A stretch of 53,197 nt of DNA from Xylophilus sp. ASV27 (GTDB taxonomy: Bacteria; Pseudomonadota; Gammaproteobacteria; Burkholderiales; Burkholderiaceae_C). The notes under the pieces were generated by a model. It was not told where the DNA came from and searched no databases. It worked only from the letters and a program-made list of their open reading frames with translations. The DNA lies in assembly GCF_016428875.1 (NCBI RefSeq), contig NZ_JAELTO010000018.1, positions 1-53,197 on the forward strand. Reading direction: 5' to 3'. Numbering within the stretch: position 1 is the stretch's first letter; every line of letters starts with the position of its first letter. Positions 16,457-25,311 of this stretch are shown here, one piece after another. The translations under genes and the position numbers were made by a program.

Positions 16457-16885
16457 GTGACCAAGCCACTCGACAAGGTTCTCTACACCGCGCAATCCCA
16501 CACCACCGGCGGCCGCGACGGCGGCGCCGGCAAGAGCAGCGACGGCGCCCTCGACGTCAAGCTCAACCCGCCCGGCTCCGGCAAGCCCGGCACCAACCCG
16601 GAGCAATTGTTTGCCGTCGGCTACTCGGCCTGCTTCATCGGCGCGATGAAGGCCGTGGCCGGCAAGGTCGGGGTCAAGGTGCCGGAAGACGTGGCCGTGT
16701 ATGCCACCGTCTCGCTCGGCCCGACCGACGGCGGCGCGGCCTACGGCATCGCGGTGAAGCTGTCCATCAGCCTGCCGGGCCTGGACGACGAGCAGAAGAT
16801 GAAGCTGGTCAATGCCGCGCATCAGGTCTGCCCTTACTCCAACGCCACGCGCGGCAACATCGCCGTGGACATCGTGTACGCCTGA
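16457..16885 (+). CDS. ohr: Organic hydroperoxide resistance protein (thiol peroxidase)
   Basis: Ohr reduces organic hydroperoxides with lipoyl thiols. The 142-aa protein contains both catalytic cysteines, Cys59 (GYSACFIGAM) and Cys125 (HQVCPYSNATRGN), with the partner Arg20 and Glu49. The start is a GTG at 16457 supported by AAAGGAAG 5 bases upstream; no ATG fits. It is the second gene of the ohrR-ohr operon and converges on the HxlR-type gene, whose stop is 22 bases away. Confidence 0.97.
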   Translation: MTKPLDKVLYTAQSHTTGGRDGGAGKSSDGALDVKLNPPGSGKPGTNPEQLFAVGYSACFIGAMKAVAGKVGVKVPEDVAVYATVSLGPTDGGAAYGIAVKLSISLPGLDDEQKMKLVNAAHQVCPYSNATRGNIAVDIVYA

Positions 16886-16906
16886 TTCTTGCGCAAGGGC
16901 GCCCGA

Positions 16907-17836
16907 TCACTGAGGCGCCATTTCGAATCGCACTTCGTGCGCCAGCAGCGGTGCGCGGCAGTGGCTGCACACCACCTGCGGCCGGAACGGCCGGCCGCAG
17001 GCACGGTGGGTCGGGCGGATCGAGCTCGGTTCACCGAAGTGGTGTCGGCTGGCCCACGCCGCAAAGCAGAGGATGTAGCCGAACAGGTCACGGCTGGCGG
17101 GCGTCAGCCGGTAGATCTTGCGGCGGCCGTCGGCCAGGTCGGTCTGGCACAGCAGCAGGCCCGCATCCACCATGTTGGCCAGGCGGCGGCTCAGCACGCT
17201 GCTGCCAATGCCCAGCACATGGCTGAGCGCATCGAAGTGATGGCAGCCGAGGAGTACGGCCGACACGATCAGCAGCACCCAACGGTCCACAGTCAGGCCA
17301 TGGCTCGGCTCAGCGCCATCGGAGGCGGCCAGGCGCGGCGCCCGTGACCGTACCGACGGCCTCCCCTGCAGCGCCGTGTTGGGCGCGAGCGTGAAGCGCA
17401 GGTCGCCGATGCCGGCCTTCTCTCCACAGGCCTCGCAGGCCAGAGCGGGCGCGAAAGCGTGTCCGCAGCGCGTGTGCACCAGGCGCTCGGGCAAATCGAG
17501 CGCGCGCCTGCCCCAGCGCCGCTCCCACACCCACATCATGAGCACATGCGGATACAGCGTCATGCCCTTGGTCGTCAGGTGGTAGGCGTGGCGCAAAGGC
17601 CGTTGCTGGTAGGGCCGCTGGCGCAGCAGCCCCAGTTCAGTGAGTGAGCGCAGCCGCTGCGCCAGCGTGTGGCGCGGTATGCCCAGGCGGCTTTGCCATT
17701 CGTCGAAGCGGCGCACACCCAGAAAGGCGCCCAGCACCACCGCCATGGTCCAGCGCTCACCCAGCAGTTGCAGGCCGTGGTCGAGGGTGCTGGTGGCGAG
17801 TGCGTCGCGGGTGAGGTCAAGGTCGAGGTCGGGCAT
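16907..17836 (-). CDS. Tandem double-domain HxlR-type regulator with two cysteine motifs
   Basis: The 309-aa protein contains the same module twice. Module 1 is an HxlR winged helix (about 18-112: LLGERWTMAVVLGAFLGVRRFDEWQSRLGI-type core) followed by Cys124-x9-Cys134-x2-Cys137. Module 2 is a second winged helix (about 182-265: DRWVLLIVSAVLLG, LSHVLGIGSSVLSRRL) followed by Cys280-x9-Cys290-x2-Cys293. Each ends in a short beta segment, LRFTLAP or VRFEMAP. Ordinary HxlR proteins have one winged helix (about 110-150 aa) and dimerise, so this one is effectively a covalent dimer. The cysteine sets could bind a metal or sense redox state (inference). It lies 259 bases beyond the thiolase gene, same strand. 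Confidence 0.85.
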   Translation of the reverse strand: MPDLDLDLTRDALATSTLDHGLQLLGERWTMAVVLGAFLGVRRFDEWQSRLGIPRHTLAQRLRSLTELGLLRQRPYQQRPLRHAYHLTTKGMTLYPHVLMMWVWERRWGRRALDLPERLVHTRCGHAFAPALACEACGEKAGIGDLRFTLAPNTALQGRPSVRSRAPRLAASDGAEPSHGLTVDRWVLLIVSAVLLGCHHFDALSHVLGIGSSVLSRRLANMVDAGLLLCQTDLADGRRKIYRLTPASRDLFGYILCFAAWASRHHFGEPSSIRPTHRACGRPFRPQVVCSHCRAPLLAHEVRFEMAPQ

Positions 17837-18095
17837 CAGTGGCGTGGCGTGTCCATTCCACGATCATAGGGAAGGCGACGATTGGAGGTCAGCACCCCGA
17901 GGCTGTGCGTCGCGCAGGCACTCGCATCGCTCAGCGAAGTCAGTGCATGGCCGTGCCGCTGGATACCAGCATAGGGCGTGTCATCGTCTATTCGACCTCG
18001 CGCCATCCGGATGCGCAGTTGCTGACCCGCGTTGCGCATTTCAAGGGCTTGCCCGCGGTGGCGCTTCTCCCGAAATCGGGTTGATACACACCTCC

Positions 18096-19322
18096 CTAGA
18101 CCGCGCCGCGGGCCACCACGAAGCTCACCACGGTCGCGCAGGACCCCCCGATGTTGAGCGTCTGGATGCGCTCGGCGCCGTCGATCTGGCAGTCGCCGGC
18201 CTGGCCTGTGACCTGGCGCGCCGCGTCGAACAGCATGCGCGCGCCGGTGGCGCCCACCGGATGCCCGCAGCCGATCAGGCCACCGCTCATGTTGACCGGA
18301 CAGCGGCCGCCAGCCTCGATGCTGCCGTCTTCCACCGCCTGCCAGCTCTGTCCCGGCGCGGTGAGACCGAGGTGGTCGATGGCCAGGTACTCGGTGGTGG
18401 TGAAGCAGTCGTGCGTCTCCACGCCGTCCACGGCCTCGATGCCCGGCACACCGGCGCGGCGCCAGGCATCCTCGATGGCCTGTCGCAGATGGGGAAAGAC
18501 GTAGGGCTGCCCGCGGCTGCGCTCGAACTTGTCGGCCAGCCGCAGACCGGCGTTGCGGTGCCCCCAGCCGGCGATGCGCGCCAGACGTCCGGGCGCGCTG
18601 CTCCTGGCGCGCACGAAGCGCTCGGAGGCCAGCACCACGGCGCAGGCGCCGTCGGTCACCTGGCCGCAATCCTGGCGGCGGGTGCCGGGTTCGATCACGG
18701 GGTTGGCCTGGTCGTCATCGGTGAAGCTCTGCGCGTCGAAGCGCCACTGCCGGGTCTGGGCCAGCGGGTTGCGCCGCGCGCTGGCATAGTTGAGTTCGGC
18801 GATGCGGTTCAGGTGACGCCGGTCGAGGCCGTAGCGCAGTTCGTACTCGCGCGCCACCTGGCCAAAGGCAGCCGGCCACATGAAGGTGCAGTCGATGTCC
18901 TCGCGGCCCTGCCAGGCGGCGGCGTTCTGGTTCTGCGACGCCACGTGGCCGGGCAGGTTCTTGAACTCCTCCACCCCCAGCACCAGCACGCAGTCGTAGC
19001 GCCCGGCCTCGATCTCGGCCATGGCCGCCAGCACGCCCAGCGAGGACGAGGCGCAGGCGCCCTCGTGCCGCATCGCCGGCACGCCCCAGAGTTCGGGCAC
19101 CACCTGCGCCACCATCGCGCCCAGGTGCGCCTGCTGGCGCTGCAGTTCGCCAAAGGCGTTGCCGACATGGATGCTCTGCACCTCGGCCGCCTCGACCCGG
19201 GCCGCTGCCAGCGCGCCCAGCGTGGCCTCGCGCGTCATGTCCGAGAGGTCCTGGCCGTGGCGTGACCAGGCCTTGGCGAAGTCGGTCTGGTAGCCGCCGA
19301 GGACGTAGACCTGCGTGCTCAT
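18096..19322 (-). CDS. Thiolase-family acyltransferase (SCP2/acetyl-CoA acetyltransferase type)
   Basis: This is a 408-aa thiolase-fold enzyme. The nucleophilic Cys lies in HEGACASSSLGVLAA (about residue 90). The C-terminal half has NMSGGLIGCGHPVGATGARM with the catalytic His, and GGSCATVVSFVV at the end. The second half (ETHDCFTTTEYLAIDHLGL) is typical of SCP-x/lipid-transfer-like thiolases, which cleave or acylate branched, steroid or aromatic side-chain CoA esters. No DUF35 partner gene is beside it. It overlaps the nitronate monooxygenase gene by 4 bases (start 19322, stop 19319) and is the last enzyme gene of the leftward catabolic operon. Confidence 0.9.
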   Translation of the reverse strand: MSTQVYVLGGYQTDFAKAWSRHGQDLSDMTREATLGALAAARVEAAEVQSIHVGNAFGELQRQQAHLGAMVAQVVPELWGVPAMRHEGACASSSLGVLAAMAEIEAGRYDCVLVLGVEEFKNLPGHVASQNQNAAAWQGREDIDCTFMWPAAFGQVAREYELRYGLDRRHLNRIAELNYASARRNPLAQTRQWRFDAQSFTDDDQANPVIEPGTRRQDCGQVTDGACAVVLASERFVRARSSAPGRLARIAGWGHRNAGLRLADKFERSRGQPYVFPHLRQAIEDAWRRAGVPGIEAVDGVETHDCFTTTEYLAIDHLGLTAPGQSWQAVEDGSIEAGGRCPVNMSGGLIGCGHPVGATGARMLFDAARQVTGQAGDCQIDGAERIQTLNIGGSCATVVSFVVARGAV

Positions 19323-20347
19323 GCGACGCTCCTCAGGCGTGCGCCCGGCGAAGGCGCGGCGCCGTCCGCGTACGACAGGCCACCGAACCGTGCACGGGCC
19401 TGCGCGAATTCGCCGGCCAGCCGCTCGACGATGAGCGCCACCGGCTCGACCGCGCGGGTGGCGCCCACGCCCTGCCCGGCCGCCCATACGTCCTTCCAGC
19501 GCCGCGCCGCCAGAGTCTGGCTGCTGTCGTACTGGCGGGTCGGCGCCTGCGGCATGTTGTCGGGGTCCAGGCCGTTGGAGATCAGCGAGGCCCTGAGCCA
19601 ACTGGCCGGCGTGCCGGTGACGCCGGCGCTCACCACCAGGTCGTCGACCGTGCTGTCGACCAGCATCTGCTTGTAGTCGGCATGGGCCATGCTCTCCGCG
19701 GCGGCGATGAAGCGCGTGCCCATGTAGACATAGTCGGCGCCGCTGGCGATGGCGCCGGCAATGCCGCGCCCGTCGCTGATGCCGCCGCCGAGCACGATGG
19801 GGCCGTCGAAGAACTCGCGCACCGCGCTGACGAAGGCAAAGGGCGAGAGAAATCCGGTGTGTCCGCCGGCACCCGCGCAGACGCAGGCCAGGCCATCGGC
19901 GCCGGCGGCCGCGGCCTTGCGCGCCAGCCCCAGGCTCACCACGTCGGCGAACACCAGGCCGCCGTAGCCATGCACCACCTCAATCACCGGCTTCGGGCTG
20001 CCCAGCGCCGTCACGACGATGGGCGGACGGTAGCGCGCGACCAGTTCCAGGTCCTGCGCCAGCCGCGTGTTGGACGAATGCGTGACCAGATTGGCGCACC
20101 AGGGGCCGATGGTGGACGCGGGCTGCTCGTCGCGCGCATGGGCCAGACCTTCGGTGATCTGCTTCATCCAGGCGTCGAGCGTCTCGATCGGCCGCGCATT
20201 GGGCGTGGGGAATGCGCCCACGATGCCGGCCTTGCAGGCGGCCAGTACCAGCTCGGGACCGGAAATCAGGAACATCGGGGCGGCAAACACCGGCAGCCGC
20301 AATGGGAAGGACGCAGGGGACACCATGGGATCAACCTTGTTGTTCAT
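19319..20347 (-). CDS. Nitronate monooxygenase-like FMN flavoprotein
   Basis: This is a 342-aa TIM-barrel flavoprotein of the nitronate monooxygenase/2-nitropropane dioxygenase family. It has LPVFAAPMFLISGPELVLAAC at the N-terminus, the FMN-phosphate loops CAGAGGHTG and PIVLGGGISDGRGI, and GADYVYMGTRFIAAAES. The family oxidises alkyl nitronates, but many members in CoA-based catabolic clusters have no nitro substrate, so the reaction here is open. It overlaps its neighbours by 4 bases on each side (ATGA), indicating tight co-translation with the Bug receptor and thiolase. Confidence 0.92.
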   Translation of the reverse strand: MNNKVDPMVSPASFPLRLPVFAAPMFLISGPELVLAACKAGIVGAFPTPNARPIETLDAWMKQITEGLAHARDEQPASTIGPWCANLVTHSSNTRLAQDLELVARYRPPIVVTALGSPKPVIEVVHGYGGLVFADVVSLGLARKAAAAGADGLACVCAGAGGHTGFLSPFAFVSAVREFFDGPIVLGGGISDGRGIAGAIASGADYVYMGTRFIAAAESMAHADYKQMLVDSTVDDLVVSAGVTGTPASWLRASLISNGLDPDNMPQAPTRQYDSSQTLAARRWKDVWAAGQGVGATRAVEPVALIVERLAGEFAQARARFGGLSYADGAAPSPGARLRSVA

Positions 20348-21321
20348 TCAGCGGCCTTGAAGCCGGAAATCTTCACCGCCTCGGCCCAGCGCCGGGAATC
20401 AGCGCGGGCGAACCGGGTGAACTCGTCGGGCGTGGAGGGCAAGGGCTCGAAGTCCATCGCGCGCCACTGCTCCTTGATGTCGGCCGACTGCAGAATCCTG
20501 ATGAATTCGGCATTGAGCCTGTCGACCACCGCGCCCGGCGTGGCGGCTGGCGCAACGATGGCCGCCCAGATGTAGATCTCGAGATCCGGGTAGCCCTGCT
20601 CCCGGAAGGTGGCGACCTCGGGCATCAGCGGCGAGCGCTGCGGGCTGGTGACGGCCAGCACCTTGACCTTGCCCGCATCGACCTGCGGCTTGACCGCCAG
20701 CAGCGGCAGAAAGGCTGCATCGACCTGGCCGCCGACCAGGTTGGTCACGGCCGGTGGCGTGCCGTTGAAGGGCACGTGGACCATGTCGATACCTGCACGC
20801 TGGTTCAGGATCACGCCCGCGAAATGCGAGGAGTTGCCGGCCGTGAACGAGGCGAACGACACCTTGCCCGGCCGCGACTTGGTCCAGGCGACGAACTCGG
20901 CGACGTTGCGCGCCGGCACGCTATTGTTCACCGCCATCACCATTGACGCCCCAAGGAAGTTGGTGACCGGGCGAAAGCTCTTGTCCGGGTCGTAGGGCAG
21001 GCGTGCGAAGGTGTGTGGGTTGATGGTGAACATGCTGGTATTGGCCAGCAGCAGCGTGTAGCCGTCGGGCGGCGCCGCCATCACCGTTTGCGCGGCGATG
21101 ATGCCGGAGCCGCCGGGCTTGTTGTCGATCAGCAGCGGTTGGCCGACGCGCTTCTGGAAGGCCTCGGCCACCTGTCGCAACGCCGTGTCCAGCGTATTGC
21201 CGGGCGCGAACGGCACGACGATGCGCAGCGGCCTATCGGGAAAGCCCTGCGCCCGCGCCCCGAAGGGTAAGGCCAGCAATGACATGGATCCGAGTCTTTG
21301 CAGTGCGCTGCGTCGTTTCAT
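20344..21321 (-). CDS. Bug-type (tripartite tricarboxylate) periplasmic solute-binding protein
   Basis: The 325-aa protein has an N-terminal export signal (MKRRSALQRLGSMSLLALPF, cleavage near GARA-QG). The Bug fold landmarks follow: FPDRPLRIVVPFAPGNTLDTALR, IDNKPGGSGIIAAQTV, PPDGYTLLLANTS, HVPFNGTPPAVTNLVGGQVDA and QRSPLMPEVATFREQGYP. AGGAG precedes the ATG at 21321. No TctA/TctB membrane subunits are in the window, as is usual for orphan Bug receptors. It sits inside the operon between hydrolase and flavoprotein with ATGA overlaps and probably captures the substrate of this pathway. Confidence 0.94.
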   Translation of the reverse strand: MKRRSALQRLGSMSLLALPFGARAQGFPDRPLRIVVPFAPGNTLDTALRQVAEAFQKRVGQPLLIDNKPGGSGIIAAQTVMAAPPDGYTLLLANTSMFTINPHTFARLPYDPDKSFRPVTNFLGASMVMAVNNSVPARNVAEFVAWTKSRPGKVSFASFTAGNSSHFAGVILNQRAGIDMVHVPFNGTPPAVTNLVGGQVDAAFLPLLAVKPQVDAGKVKVLAVTSPQRSPLMPEVATFREQGYPDLEIYIWAAIVAPAATPGAVVDRLNAEFIRILQSADIKEQWRAMDFEPLPSTPDEFTRFARADSRRWAEAVKISGFKAAE

Positions 21322-22052
21322 GCTTGCGTCTCCTTGCCTGTGCATGCGCGCCCCAGCAACGTGCCGATCAGCGAGGCCACGCGGGCGGGTTGTTCGATCG
21401 GCGTCATGTGACCGGCGTCCTCTATCCACTCCAGGGCCGCGCCCGGGATCAGGCCAGCCAGCGCTTCGGACAGCGCCGGCGGCGTGATGCGGTCCTCGCG
21501 CCCGCACATCACCGACACCGGTAGCGCAAGCGCCGCCAGCAGGGACCGGTGGTCGGCGCGTTCCATGATGGCGCGGTTCTGCCGGATCGCAGTGGCAGCG
21601 CCGACCTCGCGCAGCAGCGCGCCCAGTTCGTCCATCACCTCCGGGCGGCTCTGGCTGGCGGCGGCGGTGCTGAACTGCGCAATGCCGGCAGCGGCCTTGT
21701 CGAAGTCGCGCTCCATCGCGGCGATCGTCTTCTCGCGCGCAGCCCGGCCTTGCGGCGTCTCCGGCTGCGCCGAGGTGTCGAGCAGGCCGAGCGCCGCCAC
21801 CGGGCGGCGTGCACTGGCCAGCATCTCGATGGCCACGTAGCCGCCCATCGAGAAGCCGCACAGCACCAGCGGCACATCGGCGGGCACGTCGCCGAGCAGG
21901 GTCCAGGCATCGCGCGCCATTTCGGCGATGCTGGACTGCGTCTGCACGTCGGCCACGCGCACCTCAGCCCGCTCGGCCAGGAGCGGCCGCACGTGGCGCC
22001 AGACTGCGGGCGTATTGAGCATGCCCGGGATCAGCAGCAGCAGCGGCTTCAC
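21318..22052 (-). CDS. Alpha/beta hydrolase
   Basis: The 244-aa hydrolase has the oxyanion segment LLIPGMLNTPAVW, the nucleophile elbow CGFSMGGYVA (Ser about 93), the acid residue in MCGREDRITPP and the catalytic His in EDAGHMTPIEQP. This is a complete triad. There is no signal peptide, so it is cytoplasmic. It resembles esterases and C-C-bond or thioester hydrolases of catabolic operons. It overlaps both neighbours by 4 bases. The likely job is ester, lactone or acyl-CoA hydrolysis in the cluster; the substrate cannot be read from the sequence. Confidence 0.92.
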   Translation of the reverse strand: MKPLLLLIPGMLNTPAVWRHVRPLLAERAEVRVADVQTQSSIAEMARDAWTLLGDVPADVPLVLCGFSMGGYVAIEMLASARRPVAALGLLDTSAQPETPQGRAAREKTIAAMERDFDKAAAGIAQFSTAAASQSRPEVMDELGALLREVGAATAIRQNRAIMERADHRSLLAALALPVSVMCGREDRITPPALSEALAGLIPGAALEWIEDAGHMTPIEQPARVASLIGTLLGRACTGKETQA

Positions 22053-23815
22053 GCTGGTGCCCTCGTGGACTGCCGCGCGGCCTCGGGCGGGGCGAGCAGG
22101 CGCGCGCGCTCGCGCAGCTCGCGCTTGAGGATCTTGCCGACCGGATTGCGCGGCAGCTCGTCGAGCGGCAGCAGGTATTCGGGCAGTTTGTAGACGGCCA
22201 CGCGCTTGTGCTCACGCAGGAAGTCAACGATGCGCTCCAGCGTCAGCGGCGCGCCCTCGGCCGAGACGACGCAGGCACAGACCTTCTCGCCCAGCGTGGC
22301 GTCGGGCACGCCGACCACGGCCACCTCGCGCACGCCGGGGCACGCCAGCAGCAGGCTTTCGATCTCCTCCGCCGAGATGTTGACGCCACCGCGGATCACT
22401 AGGTCCTTGGAACGGCCCACGTAGCGGTAGTACTGCAGGCGGTCGCCGGCGATCTCGAACAGGTCACCGGTGCGATAGAAGCCCTGGTCGTCGAAGGCAC
22501 GCCGGCTCAGCTCGGGCGCGCTCCAGTAGCCGCTGAAGATGGTCGGTCCGTCGAAGCGCAGCTCGCCGGGCCGGCCGGCCACCACGATGTCTTCGCCGGT
22601 TTCGGGATCGACCAGGCGCGTGCGGATCTTGCGCGTGGTCGAGATGCTCCACTCGTGCCCGGTCACGCCGGCGCGCGGAAAGAACTGGGCGCGCAGTTCC
22701 GGCTCCGGAATGTCGACGTGGTTGCCCGACAGCGCCGCGCCTTCGTTGGAACCGAAGTAGTTGACGATCTGCACGCCGTACCTGTCGGCGAAGCCGCGCA
22801 CCATCCATTCCGACAGCGGCGCCGAGCCTGAGCCTATGCGCGCGAGCCGCTCGAAGTCGATGCCGGCCAGCAACTGCTCGTTCTGCAGCAGGGTGTTGAG
22901 GATGGCCGGCGCGGCCACGGTGTAGTCGATGCGCTCCTCGCGCAACTGCTGCAGGAACACCGGCAGCGAGAACGGCTGGTGCTGCACCACGGTCCCGCCC
23001 AGCACCAGCCAGCCCGCGAACGCGGTGGAGAGGCCCGCCATGTTGACCAGCGGAAACGGGTTGAGCAGACGCGCGTGCGGCCGGATCTCACCGGCCTCGA
23101 TGATCGAGGGCGCAACCACCAGCCATTCGTTGTGGCTGCGCGGCACGCCCTTGGGCGCGGCCTCGGTGCCGGAGGTCCAGCAGATGGTGAACACGTCGTT
23201 CGCGCTGACGGCGGCGGCGCTCTCGGCCTGGGCCAGCCGCCGCCGATCCGCCTCGCTCGGGACGCAGCGCAGGGCGGCCCCGACATCGACCGCGCCCGGC
23301 TCCGCCGCCTCGCCCCAGGCCAGCACGGTGCTCAGCGCCGGGTGCTCGGCGCGCAGGCCGACGAACATACGCGCCGCGCCATGGCCGCCGCCAGGCTTGC
23401 CGATGCGCGAGAAGGTCACCGCTGCGGCCGCCCGCGTGAGAGAGAGGATATGGCCCAGCTCATGCTCGCGGTATTGCACCGGTACCGGCGTGACGATGAT
23501 GCCCAGCCGCGCGCAGGCCAGGTAGACCACGAACTGCTCGACACCGTTGGGCATCTGTACCACCAGCACCTCGTCGCGCCGGATGCCGCTGGCCAGCAAC
23601 AGCAGGCTGAAGCGATCGACCTCCTCGCCCAGTTGCGCCCAGCTCAGCCGGCGCGGCGTGCCGTGCGCGAACTCGGCACGGTTGGGCGCGTCGACCACCG
23701 CCTCGGCCTCGGGTCGCGCGTGCAGGTGCTGCACGAACAGCGACCACAGCGTCTGTTCGCCCCACCAGCCGCGCGCGGTGTAGGCATCGATCTTGTGTTG
23801 CGGGATCAGGATCAC
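22049..23815 (-). CDS. AMP-forming acyl/aryl-CoA ligase
   Basis: This is a 588-aa ANL-superfamily ligase that activates a carboxylate to its CoA thioester through an acyl-AMP. The P-loop TSGTEAAPKGVPRSH, the A5-type motif NYFGSNEG, the hinge YRTGDLFEI and YYRYVGRSKDLVIRGGVNIS, and the C-terminal lysine in RNPVGKILKREL are all intact. An N-terminal extension (about 40 residues) precedes the usual domain. It lies 39 bases after the carotenoid oxygenase gene. In the proposed pathway it would activate the acid made by the PaaN-type dehydrogenase. Confidence 0.93.
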   Translation of the reverse strand: MILIPQHKIDAYTARGWWGEQTLWSLFVQHLHARPEAEAVVDAPNRAEFAHGTPRRLSWAQLGEEVDRFSLLLLASGIRRDEVLVVQMPNGVEQFVVYLACARLGIIVTPVPVQYREHELGHILSLTRAAAAVTFSRIGKPGGGHGAARMFVGLRAEHPALSTVLAWGEAAEPGAVDVGAALRCVPSEADRRRLAQAESAAAVSANDVFTICWTSGTEAAPKGVPRSHNEWLVVAPSIIEAGEIRPHARLLNPFPLVNMAGLSTAFAGWLVLGGTVVQHQPFSLPVFLQQLREERIDYTVAAPAILNTLLQNEQLLAGIDFERLARIGSGSAPLSEWMVRGFADRYGVQIVNYFGSNEGAALSGNHVDIPEPELRAQFFPRAGVTGHEWSISTTRKIRTRLVDPETGEDIVVAGRPGELRFDGPTIFSGYWSAPELSRRAFDDQGFYRTGDLFEIAGDRLQYYRYVGRSKDLVIRGGVNISAEEIESLLLACPGVREVAVVGVPDATLGEKVCACVVSAEGAPLTLERIVDFLREHKRVAVYKLPEYLLPLDELPRNPVGKILKRELRERARLLAPPEAARQSTRAPA

Positions 23816-23854
23816 GGTGGATTTCCTTGTGACGGACGGACCGTCTGACGCCCT

Positions 23855-25300
23855 TCAATAGCCGCGCGCGAGCCGCTCGCCGCTGACCCAGGTGGCATGG
23901 AAGCCGTTGGGCACGCGCTGCGGCAGCCGGATGCGCGCCACTGGCCCCTGCGCGACGTCACGCGCATCGAACACGGTCACGAACGAGGCCTTCTTCGCAC
24001 CATCCCACAGGAAGCCGACCAGGTAACCGTCGTCCTCGGCCTGCCAGCCATCCCTGGGCGCGAAGGGCGCCTCGCTGAACCACTTGTCCACGCCCTCGTG
24101 GTAGCTGGTGCAGGTGCCGCGCTCCAGATCCTGCCGCACGAAGCCGCAGAAACGCGGGTCTTCTGCGCGGTTGCTGCGGCCCATGAGCACGTTCCACGAG
24201 TAGCGGGTTTTGTAGCCCTGCATCCAGGAGTTGATGACCGGGAACTCCTGGTTCACGATGTCGTCGAGCACCCGCTCGCGGGTCTGGCCGGTGCGCAGGT
24301 TGAAGCGCCATTCGTAGAACATGAAGTCATGCTCCAGGTTGGCCAGCATCTTGGGAAAGCGCTCCACCTCGATGTTGCCGCGCCAGTCGCGCGGCAGCCG
24401 GAACGGCGTGCCGGTCATGACGATCTCGGTGCCGCCCTGGCCGTCGTCCTCTTCCCAGGCGTTGGACACGTGGTACATGTAGGTCGGACTGGCCTCGAAC
24501 CAGCGGATTTGCTCGGGCGTGCCATGGCGCGGAATGACGCCGAAGCGCGAGGGCAACTGGTGGTGGAACTTGAGCTTGTGGCGCCCGGCGGCGAAGGCGT
24601 CCATGTCGTAGAACAGCGGCAGGTCGTGCACCACCGTGTGGTTCGGCGTGACCGCCATGTCGTGCGGCAGGCGCGGGCCGGGAAGTTGCACCGGCATGAA
24701 GGTCTGCAGCTTGCCGAAGCGGTCCATCACGCCGTAGTGCATGTAGGGCGCCTCCTTGCCGTAGGCGAAGAACAGGAATTCGCCGGTGCGCTCGTCCACC
24801 TTGGAATGCGCCGACACCGGCAGGCCCTTCATGCGCGGATCGAAATCGATCTTGCCGACGGTTGACAGGTCGCGCGGGTCGCACTGGTAGACGTCACCTC
24901 CCAGGTACCACATGGAGACGAGCTTGCCGGCGTAGAACTTGACGTCGGTGTTCGAGGTGTTCTTCATCGGCATGTCGGGCCGGTCCTTGCGCGGCGGATC
25001 CTTGATGCCTTGCCACAGCGCGGTGCCGGCCGCCATCTCTTCGCGCAGGGCATCGGTCTGGACCCAGCGGTTCTGGTACCGGGCGCGGCCGCCCTCGAAG
25101 CGCACCGCATGCAGCATGCCGTCGCCATCGAACCAGTGGTAGCGCCCCGTTGCCGCGAAGCGGCGGTTCGGGCCATTGCGCACATGCAGACCGGTGAGGT
25201 CCTTGGGGATCTCGCCCTCCACCTCGGTCAGGTCGAGCGTGAACTCCTGCTCGATCGGCGCGAAGCCACCACTGAGCACGGGAATGTCGTTGTGTCCCAT
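23855..25300 (-). CDS. Carotenoid/lignostilbene cleavage oxygenase family protein
   Basis: This is a 481-aa seven-bladed-propeller, non-heme iron dioxygenase. The four iron-binding histidines are placed as in the family: His165 (PVSAHSKVD), His213 (LPHDMAVTPNH), His277 (TYMYHVSNAWEE) and His468 (VPNGFHATWVSG). The N-terminus has the family GLHVRNGPNRRF and HWFDGDGMLHAV. These enzymes split a conjugated C=C bond with O2 into two carbonyl products; bacterial members act on lignostilbenes, stilbenoids, isoeugenol-like phenylpropenes or carotenoids. It sits between PaaN (11-base gap) and a CoA ligase, so the aldehyde products could be oxidised and activated by its neighbours. Confidence 0.93.
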   Translation of the reverse strand: MGHNDIPVLSGGFAPIEQEFTLDLTEVEGEIPKDLTGLHVRNGPNRRFAATGRYHWFDGDGMLHAVRFEGGRARYQNRWVQTDALREEMAAGTALWQGIKDPPRKDRPDMPMKNTSNTDVKFYAGKLVSMWYLGGDVYQCDPRDLSTVGKIDFDPRMKGLPVSAHSKVDERTGEFLFFAYGKEAPYMHYGVMDRFGKLQTFMPVQLPGPRLPHDMAVTPNHTVVHDLPLFYDMDAFAAGRHKLKFHHQLPSRFGVIPRHGTPEQIRWFEASPTYMYHVSNAWEEDDGQGGTEIVMTGTPFRLPRDWRGNIEVERFPKMLANLEHDFMFYEWRFNLRTGQTRERVLDDIVNQEFPVINSWMQGYKTRYSWNVLMGRSNRAEDPRFCGFVRQDLERGTCTSYHEGVDKWFSEAPFAPRDGWQAEDDGYLVGFLWDGAKKASFVTVFDARDVAQGPVARIRLPQRVPNGFHATWVSGERLARGY

Positions 25301-25311
25301 TCGTTTCTCCT

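Noticed and set aside
18069-18080. CCCGA-AA-TCGGG dyad after the thiolase gene as a terminator
   Set aside because: A 2-base loop is too small for a stable hairpin and no T-run follows on either strand.
17839-18084. Possible 81-aa rightward gene between the HxlR and thiolase genes
   Set aside because: It has no ribosome site, no family resemblance, and lies divergent in the HxlR promoter region. I consider it chance.
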